Assembly (NCBI GenBank): GCA_964059195.1
Contig: CAXKWD010000006.1
Span: 173,908,825-173,972,824, forward strand
Origin: Ectobius pallidus
Lineage: Eukaryota > Arthropoda > Insecta > Blattodea > Ectobiidae
DNA length: 64,000 nt
Reading direction: 5' to 3'
The position numbers were made by a program, and so were the translations under genes. Under the pieces are notes generated by a model. The model saw only the letters and a list, made by a program, of their open reading frames with translations. It had not been told where the DNA came from and did no database searches. This document shows, one piece after another, positions 32,959 to 43,882 of this stretch. Position 1 is the first letter of the stretch. The number at the start of each line of letters is the position of its first letter.

Positions 32959-33250
32959 AGTGAAAATTGTATTACCAGAATAAAGTGATAAATCTATAAA
33001 GATAAACTCTGATTGGTTGCAATTTGTGCAATCTCTTGATGTCTCTCTGCACTGAGACGGTTTTCCAGTGCCACAACACATGTCAGGAGGCTTTGCTGAG
33101 GATGTATCAGATAAACTCAGGTAGAGATTCCAGGAGGCCATGCCAATCCCAATTCTCATGTTTCCAGACAAAACATTGTAGACAGAACTTTTGTACTATA
33201 ATAATACTTACGTAGACATCTTCTACATATATTTATAATACATTAATATT
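32959..33250. other. Unassigned DNA upstream of a LINE fragment
   Basis: Overlapping 63-81 codon frames on both strands (32926-33171, 33024-33215) have no recognised domain. The minus frame is cysteine-containing but resembles no family known to me. Confidence 0.35.
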
Positions 33251-33252
33251 AA

Positions 33253-33806
33253 TGTTACTTGGGTAGCATTATCAATAAGTTTAACAAGTGTGACACAGAA
33301 ATTAAGAGAAGAATAAACCTGGCTAAACAAGCATTTCAGAACAAAAGGAATCTTCTCACAAATAACCATTTAAACATGGAAGTAAGGAAAAAATTTGCCA
33401 AAACATTTGTAAGTTGTGTATTAACTTATGGATGCGAAACATGGACAATAGGAAAAGCAGAAGCCAAGAAACTAGAAGCAGCAGAAATGTGGATATGGAG
33501 AAGGCTAACAAAGACGAGTTGGGTGGATAGGAAAACAAATGAAGAAGTGCTTAATGAAGTGATGGAAGAGAGATCCCTTCTGAATTCAATTAAGAGTAGA
33601 AGAGCAAAGTTAGTGGGTCATACATTTCGGCACAATGGTCTACTCATTAACATTTTTGAAGGGAAAATACTGGGAAAGAAATCAAGAGGACGTCCAAGAA
33701 AAACATGATAAAGGATATGGACGTGCTGTCATACGAAAATCTAAAGAGAACAGCGATGAAGAGGAAGACATGGCTACTACAACAAGGCATTGCCATTAGA
33801 TCCTGA
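33253..33806 (+). mobile_element. Third LINE type, post-RT C-terminal region
   Basis: Open from 33253 for about 150 codons: YLGSI, then CDTEIKRRINLAKQAF, SCVLTYGCETWTIGK, MWIWRRL, and SRGRPRKT before a stop. The reading continues in another frame from 33705 (YENLKRTAMKRKTW, QQGIAIRS) to a TGA at 33804. This order is standard for the end of non-LTR retrotransposon polyproteins. One frameshift and loss of everything upstream make it dead. It ends in GATGATGA and an (ATT)n tail. Confidence 0.88.
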
Positions 33807-33825
33807 TGATGATGAATATTATTAT

Positions 33826-33833
33826 CACCATCA

Positions 33834-33883
<50 letters not shown>

Positions 33884-33999
33884 AAGAAGAGTGGTACATA
33901 TGTATATCTTTTATACAAATATACAGCTTTATTCCGATCTCAATAAAATTTTGCACACTTAGCCTTCAAAACACGAGGAAACGCTCTGACTAATTCATT

Positions 34000-34048
<49 letters not shown>
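33826..34048. repeat. (ATT)n and (TA)n microsatellites
   Basis: ATT units at 33836-33882 form the tail of the preceding LINE. A separate run of about 21 TA units lies at 34006-34048. The frames at 33790-33993 and 33940-34233 read these repeats. Confidence 0.9.
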
Positions 34049-34053
<5 letters not shown>

Positions 34054-34221
34054 TTTGTGCTCATATTCAACTTCTTTGTTATAGCCTATATGTAGCTTTG
34101 TCGCCTGTCTTTGTAACTCGAAAATGTGTCGCCTCGCCTTCGCAGGAAATGAAACTTGAGCCGTCTCCAATACTTTAAAATCTGCAACTAATCCATTGTC
34201 GACGACAGAGAAGTATAGGAG

Positions 34222-34372
34222 GGTCTGTGTCAAAAAATTATAATAGAATTTTCGATGTTAATATTAGTGTTTTATTAAGACTGCTAAAACCGTTTGTTTT
34301 ACCTAAAAAGGGCTATTCCACGAAAATAAAAGGCTAAAATACCTTTTATAAAAGCCTAAAAATCCGGGCCCT
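34222..34372. mobile_element. GGGCCCGGAT MITE, right end only
   Basis: Matches 4868-5016: CTGTGTCAAAA, TTAATATTAGTGT, CCTAAAAAGGGCTATTCC and the end AAAAATCCGGGCCCT. It abuts a LINE fragment at 34375. Confidence 0.78.
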
Positions 34373-34374
34373 TT

Positions 34375-34768
34375 ATTATGACATATGGATAAGAAGTATG
34401 GACAATCAAATCCCAATTAATAAAAAGATTAATGGCGATTGAGATGGACTTTTGGAGGGATATCTAGACGAGAAAGATCCAGAAATGAAATCATCAGGAA
34501 GAAAATGGACGTCACAAATTCCATCACTGATTTTGTAGAAGAAAAACAGCCCTTATGGTATGGACAAACAAAAAGGATGTCAGAGGAGAGACTACCACGG
34601 AGGATTATGGAATGGGAACCACCAGGAAGAAGGAAAAGAGGGAGACCGGAATTCAGACATGAATTATTGGAAGAAGTATTGAAGATAATTTATGGAGAGA
34701 TAGACATAAATGAAGAAAGAAAATTAAATTATATGTGTAATCTTGGGTTACCGGAAAATGTAAATTGA
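34375..34768 (+). mobile_element. Fourth LINE type, C-terminal fragment
   Basis: The first 60 bp read TYG, EVWTIKSQLIKRL and AIEMDFWR in one frame with stops. After a frameshift, the frame from 34439 reads SRRERSRNEIIRKKM, LWYGQTKRM and RRKRGRPEF. This is the usual end of a non-LTR retrotransposon reverse transcriptase protein, with frameshifts and stops. Confidence 0.82.
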
Positions 34769-35504
34769 AGTACATTGTAAAACCGGACGATAAAAAAAAA
34801 ATAGCAGAATCAAAATTTGCATTTTTATTAAAATCATTAGAGCCATTTTTCAAAAATAAAAATTTTGAAAAAAAGGTTTTCATGTAAAGTGCTCTTAATT
34901 TTTCATTTATGGAATCCAATTTCTGGGCGGTTCGATGAAATTAAAAAAAAAAAAAATCTAAGTTTTTGGGCTACAGTGAATCGTTTAGTCACTACAGATG
35001 TACACGGACAGACAGGCAGACAGACAGACAGACAGACAAAGTTTATTCCAAGAACACTTTTTTTCGGTATCTAGACATGCACTGACTTACGTTAGGAAGG
35101 CTGTGGGATGTGGTAGCTTCCATCTTCATTAATCTCCAATCTGTTGTCGATCTGCTACTATGGAAGCCGTATTGTTCGGAGAAGTTTGTCATATTGAATG
35201 GCATAGGGGAATAATTCGGGGTCTAAATGATACATTAAGGTGGATTTCTATTAGCAACACGCACGAAGACAATCACAGCCGTGTGATTACCCCGGACCAC
35301 CCCTGCAGACCACACGTGAGCCGAGTGATACCCCCTAAGGCGACTTCTGGAACTTGGCTCGTCTTATTCCACAATGGTGATCTCAATTAAATTCTATGTA
35401 AATAAATAAGATTATTGTTATTATTAAGTTACTATTTAGTCAGTTTTAGAATGTTTACATAATCTTGAGAGGGGCATACACACAACACTTTATGTTCAAA
35501 CCCT
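34769..35504. other. Unassigned DNA
   Basis: A short (GACA)n run lies at 35006-35038. The 76-codon frame at 35160-35390 has no recognisable domain. Confidence 0.4.
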
Positions 35505-36365
35505 GTAACAGTGTATTTGACTTTGTTTTTTTCATGGTTTTTCCAATCGTAAAGGCAAATGACGAAATTTATATTTATTCCTAATTGGTAGGGCAAGGCA
35601 TTTGAAGATTTTGCATCTTTTTTTTATATGAAGTTAAAAGATAGCTGGAATATATGCGTATATAAATGTGTTTCATAAAAAAACGGATTAAATAAGGGCA
35701 ATCTGTTTCTGCATTTTTGCTTTATTTAGTATTTTTCGTCATTTTCAAGAGATAGGCCTATGTTTTTTTTTTTGTTGTTGCAATTTTTAGGTCATTTTTC
35801 GGCATCTTAGGTAATGATCAGTGAAGATAGAGAGGAGCTTTTCCACGTACAAATCGTTGCTTTCAGACAACAGACAATCGTTTTATTTGAGAATCTCCGT
35901 CAAGTGTTCATAGTTCATTTTAATTCAGGTTTATTGTAAACACCATTACAGTTTGTCTTGTAGCAATAAAGAATTATTATTTTTTCTTTCTTTTTGAATT
36001 TCACATATTTGCTAGGGGTAATTTGATGGGCATGAAAGTTCAGAAAGAATTTATTTTTCTTTTTAGGGTGTCCAAGTAGTATAAATTTACTTACTTCTTT
36101 AGTAACAAAATAAGTGTGTTTTATATTGTAAATTCATATATAACGCACTGTCATCCATTAATTTGTTTTTAGCAATTCACTACTTTAAAAAAAACTAATT
36201 ATAAGTAATAATGATAAATTTATTAGTCATTTTTTAAAATTTTGTCTTTTGTTCACTATTTCATGGTCATTAAATGTCTTGCCCTACAAATTACCATAAT
36301 ACATTTCTGCTATTTCATCCTATATCACATTCATTAAAATTATATGTCAGTTGAAATTAACAAAA
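35505..36365 (+). mobile_element. AAT-tail-type SINE relative, split by a MITE
   Basis: 35505-35588 (TTTTTTTCATGGTTTTTCCA, then GTAAAGGCAAATGACG) and 36290-36365 (TTTCATCCTATATCACATTC, TCAGTTGAAATTAA) match consecutive parts of the SINE body at 42960-43095. The intervening 690 bp is the MITE at 35591-36284. The tRNA head is degenerate (GTTCAAACCCTGTAAC at 35492). Confidence 0.65.
35591..36284 (+). mobile_element. MITE with GGGCAAGGCA ends, inserted in a SINE
   Basis: Inverted ends GGGCAAGGCA and TGTCTTGCCC (one mismatch), with TA outside each. The interior matches 22108-22825 across its length with indels. The flanks share AATT, a possible remnant of a target duplication. Non-coding. Confidence 0.82.
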
Positions 36366-36766
36366 GCCGTAATACATCAGCAGTAGAAAACGGATTCACA
36401 CAACAGTTGCATGGGCTACAGAACCTGACTCGTGATATGGCCTTAATGTCCAAACAAGTATAAGTAAAACTGAAAAACATACATTCATTTCGGGAACTAC
36501 AACGAACCATGGCAATTTATAAGATCTATAGCGTGGAACATAAAAAGATATTTCTTCGAGAATATTAATATCATCTATTTCGTTATTAAGTATTTTAGTA
36601 CGTATTTAAGTTATAGCACAGTCTAATATTTACTTAATATTTTAAAATAATAATTTACAATTCAAAATAACATAAATAACTATTTTGACAAAACACAAAC
36701 GTAAGCCAGCACAATATTAGTTTCGCTCAATACATTAGCCTACTTATGGACTTAATTTCTCATCAT
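36366..36766. other. No recognisable feature
   Basis: AT-rich sequence without open frames or repeat matches. Confidence 0.5.
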
Positions 36767-37922
36767 TAGGGACCGGATTTTTAGGTTTTTAAAAACACTG
36801 TTTTAGGTTTTCCATTAGGTGAAATAGGTTTTTTTAGGTTTTTTGTCCAAAATATCGTTTTCGGGTAGAATAATTGGTTTAATGAATTTGAATGTGCTAC
36901 ATAGGATTGAATACATAATACTTGTAAAGTTTAACTTAACAAAATTGACTTAAATTTGTGTAAACTTGCTTTAGGACAATAATGTACAATTGAAGAAAGA
37001 AAGCATAAACAATCAAAATAAGCAGTGAAAATAAGATTGTCTCACATTTCCTGTTACAGTATATCACTAAATATCTTTCAAGATTCTCAACTTTGAAGTT
37101 CTTTTTGGTATCTCTTAGTTAATAGTTAATACTGTATCTAGACACTACTCTTCTTAGGATTCGAATCCGATGCTTCTAATTTAGTTAGTAAAATACTTTA
37201 TGGTTGGATGTGGATAATGTGAAACTGATTATTTTCCTTTTGTCGGTTGTTACGCATGCTAAACGCACAACAGATCAAGTAGAAACGAAAACTGCCCCCT
37301 TTTCTAGAAAGGTAAATAATACGGTACGTGTTTCTGGCAGGCTTGACAAAATTTTACCTTGCCATCTGTAGTGAAATTCAGATCGTCGCCAATCCACTGC
37401 CGTTATAAACTCGATTTCGTTTGTTTCGGCATAATTAACACGTCTTCTTAAAACTCACAGTGTAACCACTCAGTATGAATAACAGGGAAGTACTAAAGGC
37501 AAACAAAAACAAGCGCTTTATCCTTGTTCATACACAGCAACAATGGTTGTTCGTACGAATATTTTAAAAGGAATACGCCGGTACTCTTTTCCTCTGTTGA
37601 TACTGTCCATCCTAGATGACAATGGGTTGAATGAAACGCTGGTGGTATTAATTTCTACCCGACAAAAATTATTCTCACCCCGCAAAATATCGATTTATCA
37701 ACTGACAAACAAAAAAGACAAAAAAAGGAGCCTAAATTAGATATTTTAGGTTTTATATCCCGTTTAGGTATATTTAGGTTTTTATACCCCATTTAGGTAT
37801 TTTTAGGTGCCACAGAATTAATGTGGGTGAATCCTATGGACATGATTCGAAAAAGTGTGTGATCGCTTTTTGTTTTGGAAGTAAGGAAAAAAATAGGTAA
37901 AAACCTAAGAATCCGGTCCCTA
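36767..37922. mobile_element. hAT-like element, TAGGGACCGGATTTTTAGGT ends
   Basis: 25-bp inverted ends: TAGGGACCGGATTTTTAGGT at the left, ACCTAAGAATCCGGTCCCTA at the right. Flanking octamers CTCATCAT and TTAATCAT agree at 6 of 8 positions, a plausible decayed hAT duplication. The 1.16-kb interior has AGGTTTTTA-type subterminal repeats on both sides and a 65-codon frame of no recognisable product. Confidence 0.78.
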
Positions 37923-38245
37923 TTAATCATTCATTCAAAAGTCTGCAATTCCTTATCAGAGGGTAGAATTTTTCAATATAAGTTCGTTATTTACCTTTTC
38001 AATACCTTCAAGAGAGATAAACATTTCTTTATAGGCTCGTTCAATCTTTTACGCAAATGTTTCTTCGATGTTCAACTGTTTTCATACGAGGTCTGTTTCA
38101 AACAAATTGTTGCCAACGAAAAGAGACAGAATTCCGCTACATAGGCCTAATAGGCTTACACGAATAACTTCGTGCTTGCCTGTTAAATTTTAGTATAACT
38201 TACATCTTAAATAATTATTATTCGTAAAAAAAAGTTTACGAAATT
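37923..38245. other. No recognisable feature
   Basis: AT-rich. The frame at 37875-38144 starts in the preceding element and is not credible. Confidence 0.45.
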
Positions 38246-38270
38246 ACTTTTTTGCACGACATAACTAATT

Positions 38271-39001
38271 AGAATAATAATAAAATCAGGTAAACTGATG
38301 TAACAAAGTGCCAGTATGTTTTTGTTTAATCAGATATGACTGCAATTATGATATGCACAATATGTATTTTTTTAATTGATTTCCAAGTTAAGCTCCTGAT
38401 TTATTCATTAAGCAGGGCTTACCGAAGAAGAAAGGTCTACCATCTCGGCCACCTGGGTCCTTTTAACGGTCTAGTTGGATAAGCGCATGTAAATGAATAG
38501 TGTTTTTTGTCAAAGCTACCTGTATTTTAATTTCCAAGGCCTTATAAGATCACAGTAAAACAATAGGCTATGTTGTCAAGATAACTGATTTTCATTTTTT
38601 TAATAAATTCTTTCGAATACGTATATTACCATAAAATAGGCACTAAATTGAGCATTACTCCGAAACAGGTCAACCGATTTTATCCATTATGAATAGAAGT
38701 CTTCCCATGGACATTATAAATGTGTATACAAAGTTTCATAAATATCCGGTAAAGCGTATTTGAGTTACCGCGTCTTTAAAATATACACTAAATTGGGCTT
38801 TACTCCGGTACTGGTGAACCAATTTTGTTCAATATCAATAGGGTTCTTCCCATTGACATTATAAATATGTTTTCCAAGTTTCATGAAAATCCGAAAAAGC
38901 GTATTTGAGTTATGGCGCGTACAGACACACGGACGGACAGATAGACGGACAGACATTTTTCGTCCCCACACACAATCTCATAAAGTACCATACTGGCACT
39001 T
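38271..39001 (-). mobile_element. CCAGTATG-family element with 9-bp target duplication
   Basis: Inserted in a family P copy whose empty site is known from 9802 and 27066. TAACTAATT occurs at 38262-38270 and again at 39001-39009, sharing one T with the element end, while the empty site has it once. The element has two tandem units, a GGAC-type microsatellite at 38930-38955 and the ATCAG/CTGAT hairpin at 38287-38301. This is the only copy whose ends can be fixed by comparison. Confidence 0.82.
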
Positions 39002-39103
39002 AACTAATTCTTGGTACTTACGAATGTTGTTGCCGTGGATCGTAACTTGACATTCCCGCACGCAATCTTGTCGCTATGAAAACAAAACAAATCTCCGTGC
39101 GGT

Positions 39104-39989
39104 AATAGCTATTTATGTATCAAGTACGCAAAATAACGCTTTAGCGGACGAATCTAGTTTAGCGGCCGAGGCGAAAGCCGAGGCTGAAATACTGGATGAG
39201 TCCGCTAAAGTTTTTGCGTATGTGGTGCATACAATATTTTTTAGTAAAAGTTCTATAAATTATATGAAATAAAACAAAAAATACCGTATAATTAATTATA
39301 ATGAAATGCAGTCAGTCATTTCTTTAAGTTATATTGTCATGGCCATCTAGATCATAAAACAATGACCGTACGTAGCAATAACAAATGTGGTAGTACAGAT
39401 GCATAATATATGAATCCCTTGTTTGTAAAAGATATTGCATACCAACTAGTATTTATGAAAAGCTTGTGAAAATATAAATGATAATACCGAGGAAATTTCA
39501 ATCCAAGCCAGAAACATTGAATTGGAGCTGCTACCAGCAACTTCACGGCAGAAATAGGCTATGAGAAGGGATATATTACGGCATTTAAATGCTGTTCGTC
39601 CATGGTAAGGAATGTTTTTCAAGTGAACCAAAATGTGAAAAGTTGTTGGCTTATATTTGTTGTCATGTGATGAAGTGGGCTACCGTGTTTTGCGAAAAAT
39701 CCTGGTAAAGTTTCTAATTATCATAAAGAAACGTGTTGGCTTAAATTTGTTGTTTTATGACCAATTATATGCGTAAATCCATGTTAAAGTTGGTGTGACT
39801 GGTCAATGCCGTCTGGGTTTTGTTTATAGATTGCCATGACGACTTTAAAGGACAAGGCCGCTAAAATTGCATTTTGAATGCACTTTGAATGCACTTTGAA
39901 TGCACTTTTATGCAATTTTAGCGGACTTGTCCTTTAAAGTGCAGCTTTTCGGCGTGTTACCAGTCCGATAAGCAGCTGTTTTAGAGAGC
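39104..39989. mobile_element. Unclassified insertion carrying two GCTAAA palindromes
   Basis: Lies inside family P between GTGCGGTAA and AATTACAAAAAG. Near its left end (39118-39225) is an imperfect palindrome with arms ACGCAAAATAACGCTTTAGC.../...GCTAAAGTTTTTGCGT. Near its right end (39842-39938) is another, with arms CTTTAAAGGACAAG.CCGCTAAAATTGCA and the inverse, around three GAATGCACTTT repeats. Both share CCGCTAAA. No coding capacity is recognised (frames at 39352-39631 are short and AT-rich). Confidence 0.6.
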
Positions 39990-40651
39990 GTGTACTAAAA
40001 AATTACAAAAAGCACAAGTGCCGTAAGTAAAATCATAATACAAGCCTTTATGGGAGACCGAAACCAAGGCCCCCCTAGTTTGTGGCGACTTTAACAGGAC
40101 AAATATTCGGTTCCCATAACAACAAACACATGCGAATAACTATCTGAAATATAAAATCTATCTTCAATAATGTAGCCTATATACATAATATTTTCAGCTA
40201 ATATCTCAATTAATATAATTAAATTGATATAAATAATCATCGTGCAAAAAATAGCCTGCAATACTCGTGCCGTAAGCGCAAAACGGATTTCGGAAAATTG
40301 AAAAAACTCGGCGCAAGCGCTTCGATTTTTCAAACTCTTTCCTCGATCCGCTTACGGCACTTGTATCGCAATATAGTCTACTATAAAACTACAAAAACCC
40401 TTAATGATCCGTTCCAAGTTGAACCCTTAAATGCACGAAACTCAACATCTCACACTATATACAAAACCATGCCGGACTGCACAGAAAACACTTAATAGAA
40501 CGATTAGGCTCATAGTTCATTTAGTGCACGCGGTACTATTACATCCTTCACACTGAACATCTTTGACGACTCAAACAAGATATTGTAGGCCTACATAACC
40601 ATATGTACAATGTCACGTAAAAAAAAATAAAAATAAAAAAAATAAAAAAAA

Positions 40652-41188
40652 ACAATCAGATTAACTGATGTAACGAAGTACCAGAATGCTTTTGTTTAAT
40701 CAGTGATAACTGCAATTATGATATGCAGAAAATAAGTTATTTTTGTAGCCTAATCGATTTCCGAGTTAAGCTCCAGATCGATTCATTAAGCAGGGCTTAC
40801 GAAAGAACAAAGGTCTAGTTTGATAAGCATACGTGAAGGAATATGTAGATAATGTTATTTGTTAAATATAACTGTATTGCAACTTCCAAAGCCGTATATG
40901 AACACTGTAAAAAAATAAGTTGTCATGAGAACTGATTTGCATTTGATAAATTCTTTCTAATATATTACCATTAAAATATGCATTAAATTGTGCATTGCTC
41001 CGGTGCCGGTGAACCGATTTGGTCCAATATCAATAGGCTTCTTCCCATGGACGCTATAAATGTGTATACCAAGTTTGATGAAAATCCGATAAAGCGTATT
41101 TGAGTTATCGCGAGTACAGATACACGAACAGGCAGATAGACATTTTCTTGTCCAGCATAAAATCTCAGAGAGTACCATTCTGACATTT
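40652..41188 (-). mobile_element. CCAGTATG-family element, single-unit copy
   Basis: ATCAGATTAACTGATGTAAC at the 3' side, one tandem unit (40980-41120), a degenerate microsatellite and the 5' end GTACCATTCTGACATTTA. The open frames at 40957-41199 and 40983-41186 read the unit. Confidence 0.75.
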
Positions 41189-41490
41189 AATAAATTCATC
41201 TAAGGAATGGGTTTCGCAGTAGGCTATTACATTTTGTTTTCTTCTCCTACTGAAAAAAAATATTAAATACATTTTCGTCTAGATTAGGCCAATTGGAACG
41301 ATCTCCTCTCAGGGTTTCCCTAGTTATTAGGCAGCTGTCCCTTGTGAATTGTCTCTCTGAACCACATTCTGTAAATTTACATGAAATATAAGTTTTCCTC
41401 CCAATTTATTTTCAACCATTTTATTTCAAATTTAAGGCAAACTACGTATTCTTAGAGTACGTCAAATCCCTTATCTTCTTGTCTTGTGTC
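41189..41490. other. No recognisable feature
   Basis: Unassigned AT-rich sequence between two transposons. Confidence 0.5.
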
Positions 41491-41493
41491 CAG

Positions 41494-41972
41494 AAATCTA
41501 AAAATAAAAATTTATAAGACAATTATCCTGCCGGTTGTATTATATGGATGTGAGACATGGCCCCTTACATAATCTGAGTGTGTTCAAAAACAGGGGGCTT
41601 AGGAAAATATTCAGACCTAAGAGAGATGAAAAGGGGGACTGGAGAAAACTGCATAACGACGAGCTTCACAACCTGTACTCGTCGGCGGATTCAGTAAGGG
41701 CAATTAAATCATGGAGGATGAAATGGGGGAGGAAAGACATATCTCAAAAATATTGACTGGGAGACCCGAAGGGAAAGGACCTCCTGGAAGACATAGACGT
41801 AAGTTGGAGAACAATATTAGGATAGATTTAAGGAAGCAGGATTTGCGAGGGATGGTTGGATGGAGTTAGCACAGAATAGGGTTGAATGGCAGGCTCAGGT
41901 AAGCGCGGCAATGAACCTTCGGGTTCCACAAAATAGGAATTGCCTATTGCCATGGAATAAGTAATAAGTACG
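41494..41972 (+). mobile_element. RTE-like LINE 3' end, longest uninterrupted C-terminal copy
   Basis: Begins at KIYKTIILPVVLYGCE (41505-41555). A frameshift lies near LHNLSV, then the frame 41535-41756 carries NRGLRKIF, PKRDEKGDWRKLHNDELHNL and IKSWRMKWGRKDISQKY before a stop. Downstream are RPEGKGPPGR-like, RIDL and MNLR traces in shifting frames. It ends in an EYQVS-less shortened 3' UTR and TAAGTAATAAGTA. It also supplies the empty site (GGATAATTGTCTTATAAA region) for the Helitron at 52014. Confidence 0.85.
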
Positions 41973-42468
41973 TCAAATCCCAGTATCATGCAATTTACCA
42001 AATTATCTGTAGGCCTATACGCTGCAAACATCAGAGCACATTTGATTCAGTGATGCAGTGTGAATTCTATCTTGTGATTTATGACAAAAACTGCTACATA
42101 TTGTCCATTCCTGTCAAGAATTAATTCCATAACATTTTCAAAGTGTCCCCGGATCTGGAACCTTAGCTAAAGCTGAATTTAGGAACGAACTGACGTGGTC
42201 TGGTAAGGATGTGGCAGGCAGTGGTTAAATGGACAGTGACGAGTGGACCAGGGAACCACTTGGGTGGTGCAATACGTCATCAGCGGGGGTGGCACACCGC
42301 CTCCAGCGCAATACAGACACAAGTAAGATATGCCACAAACTAGGGCTCTTAAACTCCTCAGAGGACAGAGAATGGAAAATTATGTAGTCGACTGACAACT
42401 GTTTTGTCTTGTGTCATATATTTAACAACAAAATGAATGATATAAATATATTTTAAATTATGCTTTTC

Positions 42469-42469
<1 letters not shown>
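41973..42469. other. No recognisable feature
   Basis: A stretch with slightly higher GC at 42170-42310. No open frame of interest. Confidence 0.45.
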
Positions 42470-42525
<56 letters not shown>

Positions 42526-42563
42526 CATTATTATTATCATTATTATTATTATTATTATTATTT
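42470..42563. repeat. (ATT)n microsatellite, SINE tail
   Basis: ATT/CATT units directly beside the 3' end of the minus-strand SINE at 42566. They read as its (AAT)n tail on the minus strand. Confidence 0.92.
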
Positions 42564-42565
42564 TA

Positions 42566-42817
42566 AATTGAGCTGTGTTTATACTCCTTTTACCTGCGAG
42601 GCAACATCAGGAGTTCGAGATGTGTGTCTATACAGTAGGGTAGGCCATGGAACTATTGCTTGTCAATTGTTTCTACTGTCGGTGTATTTAATGGAGTAAA
42701 TTTCAACTGATATTAATTTAAATGGATATGATACAGGATGAAATGGTGAGGATGATTCATGGTATGTAAATATCCAATTAGGCATTTGCCTTTACGACTG
42801 GGGAAACCATGAAAAAT
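42566..42817 (-). mobile_element. AAT-tailed SINE, minus strand, 5'-truncated
   Basis: Same body as 3770-4105 (TTGAGCTGTGTTTATACTCC to GGGGAAACCATGAAAAA). The tRNA-like head is missing at the right. Confidence 0.85.
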
Positions 42818-42905
42818 CCTATGAAAGTGTAAAATTTCCATGAAACAGGTCACATGTTATTCATGGATTAATAAATATTAACCATATGAGGCAGAAACAG
42901 TAATA

Positions 42906-43220
42906 ATAAGCGTCTTGGACTCGCATTCGGGAGGTCCCAGGTTCAAATCCCGTGGCCGGCCAATTTGACATGGGTTTTTTCATGGTTTCCCCAGTCGTAA
43001 AAACAAATGCCGATATTTACATACCATGAATCATCCTCACCACTTCATCCTGTATCACATCCATTTAAATTAATATCAATTGAAATTTACTCCATAAAAA
43101 TACACCGACAATATAAACAATTGACAAGCAATAGTTCCATGGTCTACCCTACTGTATAGACACAGATCCCGAACTCCTGATATTTAGCTTCGAAGGTAAA
43201 AGGAGTATAAATAGAGCTGA
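42906..43220 (+). mobile_element. AAT-tailed SINE, plus strand
   Basis: tRNA-like head AGCGTCTTGGACTCGCATTC with B box AGGTTCAAATCCC, then the body (GGTTTCCCCAGTCGTAAA to AGTATAAATAGAGCTGAA), and an (AAT)n tail at 43221-43297. With the minus copy at 42566 it forms a large inverted repeat around an 88-bp spacer. Confidence 0.87.

Positions 43221-43297
<77 letters not shown>
43221..43297. repeat. (AAT)n microsatellite between SINE and LINE
   Basis: The tail of the SINE at 42906. The LINE fragment at 43300 starts immediately after it. Confidence 0.92.
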
Positions 43298-43298
<1 letters not shown>

Positions 43299-43299
43299 G

Positions 43300-43796
43300 A
43301 AAATTACTGAAAGACTGGCGATCAAAGAAAGAAAGATATTAAGGAAAATCCTAGGCCCTAAGTTCCATAACAACAAACTAATCCATATCAGAAACGAAAC
43401 ACTCTACCAAAAGACTGAAAAACTCTCGGACTCAATGAGGAAAAGAAGAATTGATTTTTATGGACACATCCTCAGAATGGACCCAAATAGACTGACCAAA
43501 AAAATCTTTGAATATTTTCGCAACAAAAAGATCAAACCAAATTGGTTTAAGGAAACGGAGAAGGACTTAAAAGAATTCAAAATCACAGAAAAAATGCTCA
43601 TAGATAAAACTGAAAAAAAAAACCAAAGTCAAGAAAGAGAGGTTCCAAGTCAAAATCAAAACCAAACGAATGATCCAGATCAGTGAAGACGAAAGAAAAG
43701 CAAGATCAGAAAGAATGAAGCAATACTGGGCTAAAATTAAAGCACAAAACACTAAGAAGTGATTGATTCGACGTACCCCAAAGTTGGGTGAAACGG
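43300..43796 (+). mobile_element. Fifth LINE type, C-terminal fragment with ATA tail
   Basis: Open from the microsatellite through KKITERLAIKERKIL, LRKILGPKF, TLYQKTEKLSDSM, RKRRIDFYGHILRMD and RLTKKIFEYF (to 43610). A frameshift in an A-run near 43615 follows. In the other frame come KKERFQVKIKTKRM and SEDERKARSERMKQYWAKIK, ending at TGA 43760-43762. A short 3' UTR ending GGTGAAACGG leads into (ATA)n. This is the ordinary C terminus of a non-LTR retrotransposon protein, with one frameshift. Confidence 0.87.

Positions 43797-43880
<84 letters not shown>
43797..43880. repeat. (ATA)n tail microsatellite of the LINE
   Basis: About 28 units immediately after the LINE 3' UTR. The position marks it as the retrotransposon's own 3' tail, later expanded. 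Confidence 0.92.

Positions 43881-43882
<2 letters not shown>

Larger units (their letters stand above)
38246..40377 (+). mobile_element. Family P hairpin-ended repeat, doubly interrupted
   Basis: Starts TTTTTTGCACGACATAACTA and ends TCGCAATATAGT. Compared with the uninterrupted copies at 9802 and 27066, it is broken by a CCAGTATG element at 38271-39001 and by an unrelated 886-bp segment at about 39104-39989. The P sequence resumes at AATTACAAAAAGCACAAGTG. The terminal double hairpin is at about 40245-40370. Confidence 0.82.

Noticed and set aside
33253..33806. Active retrotransposon
   Set aside because: Only the post-RT C-terminal end is present, with a frameshift. No endonuclease or RT domain is nearby.
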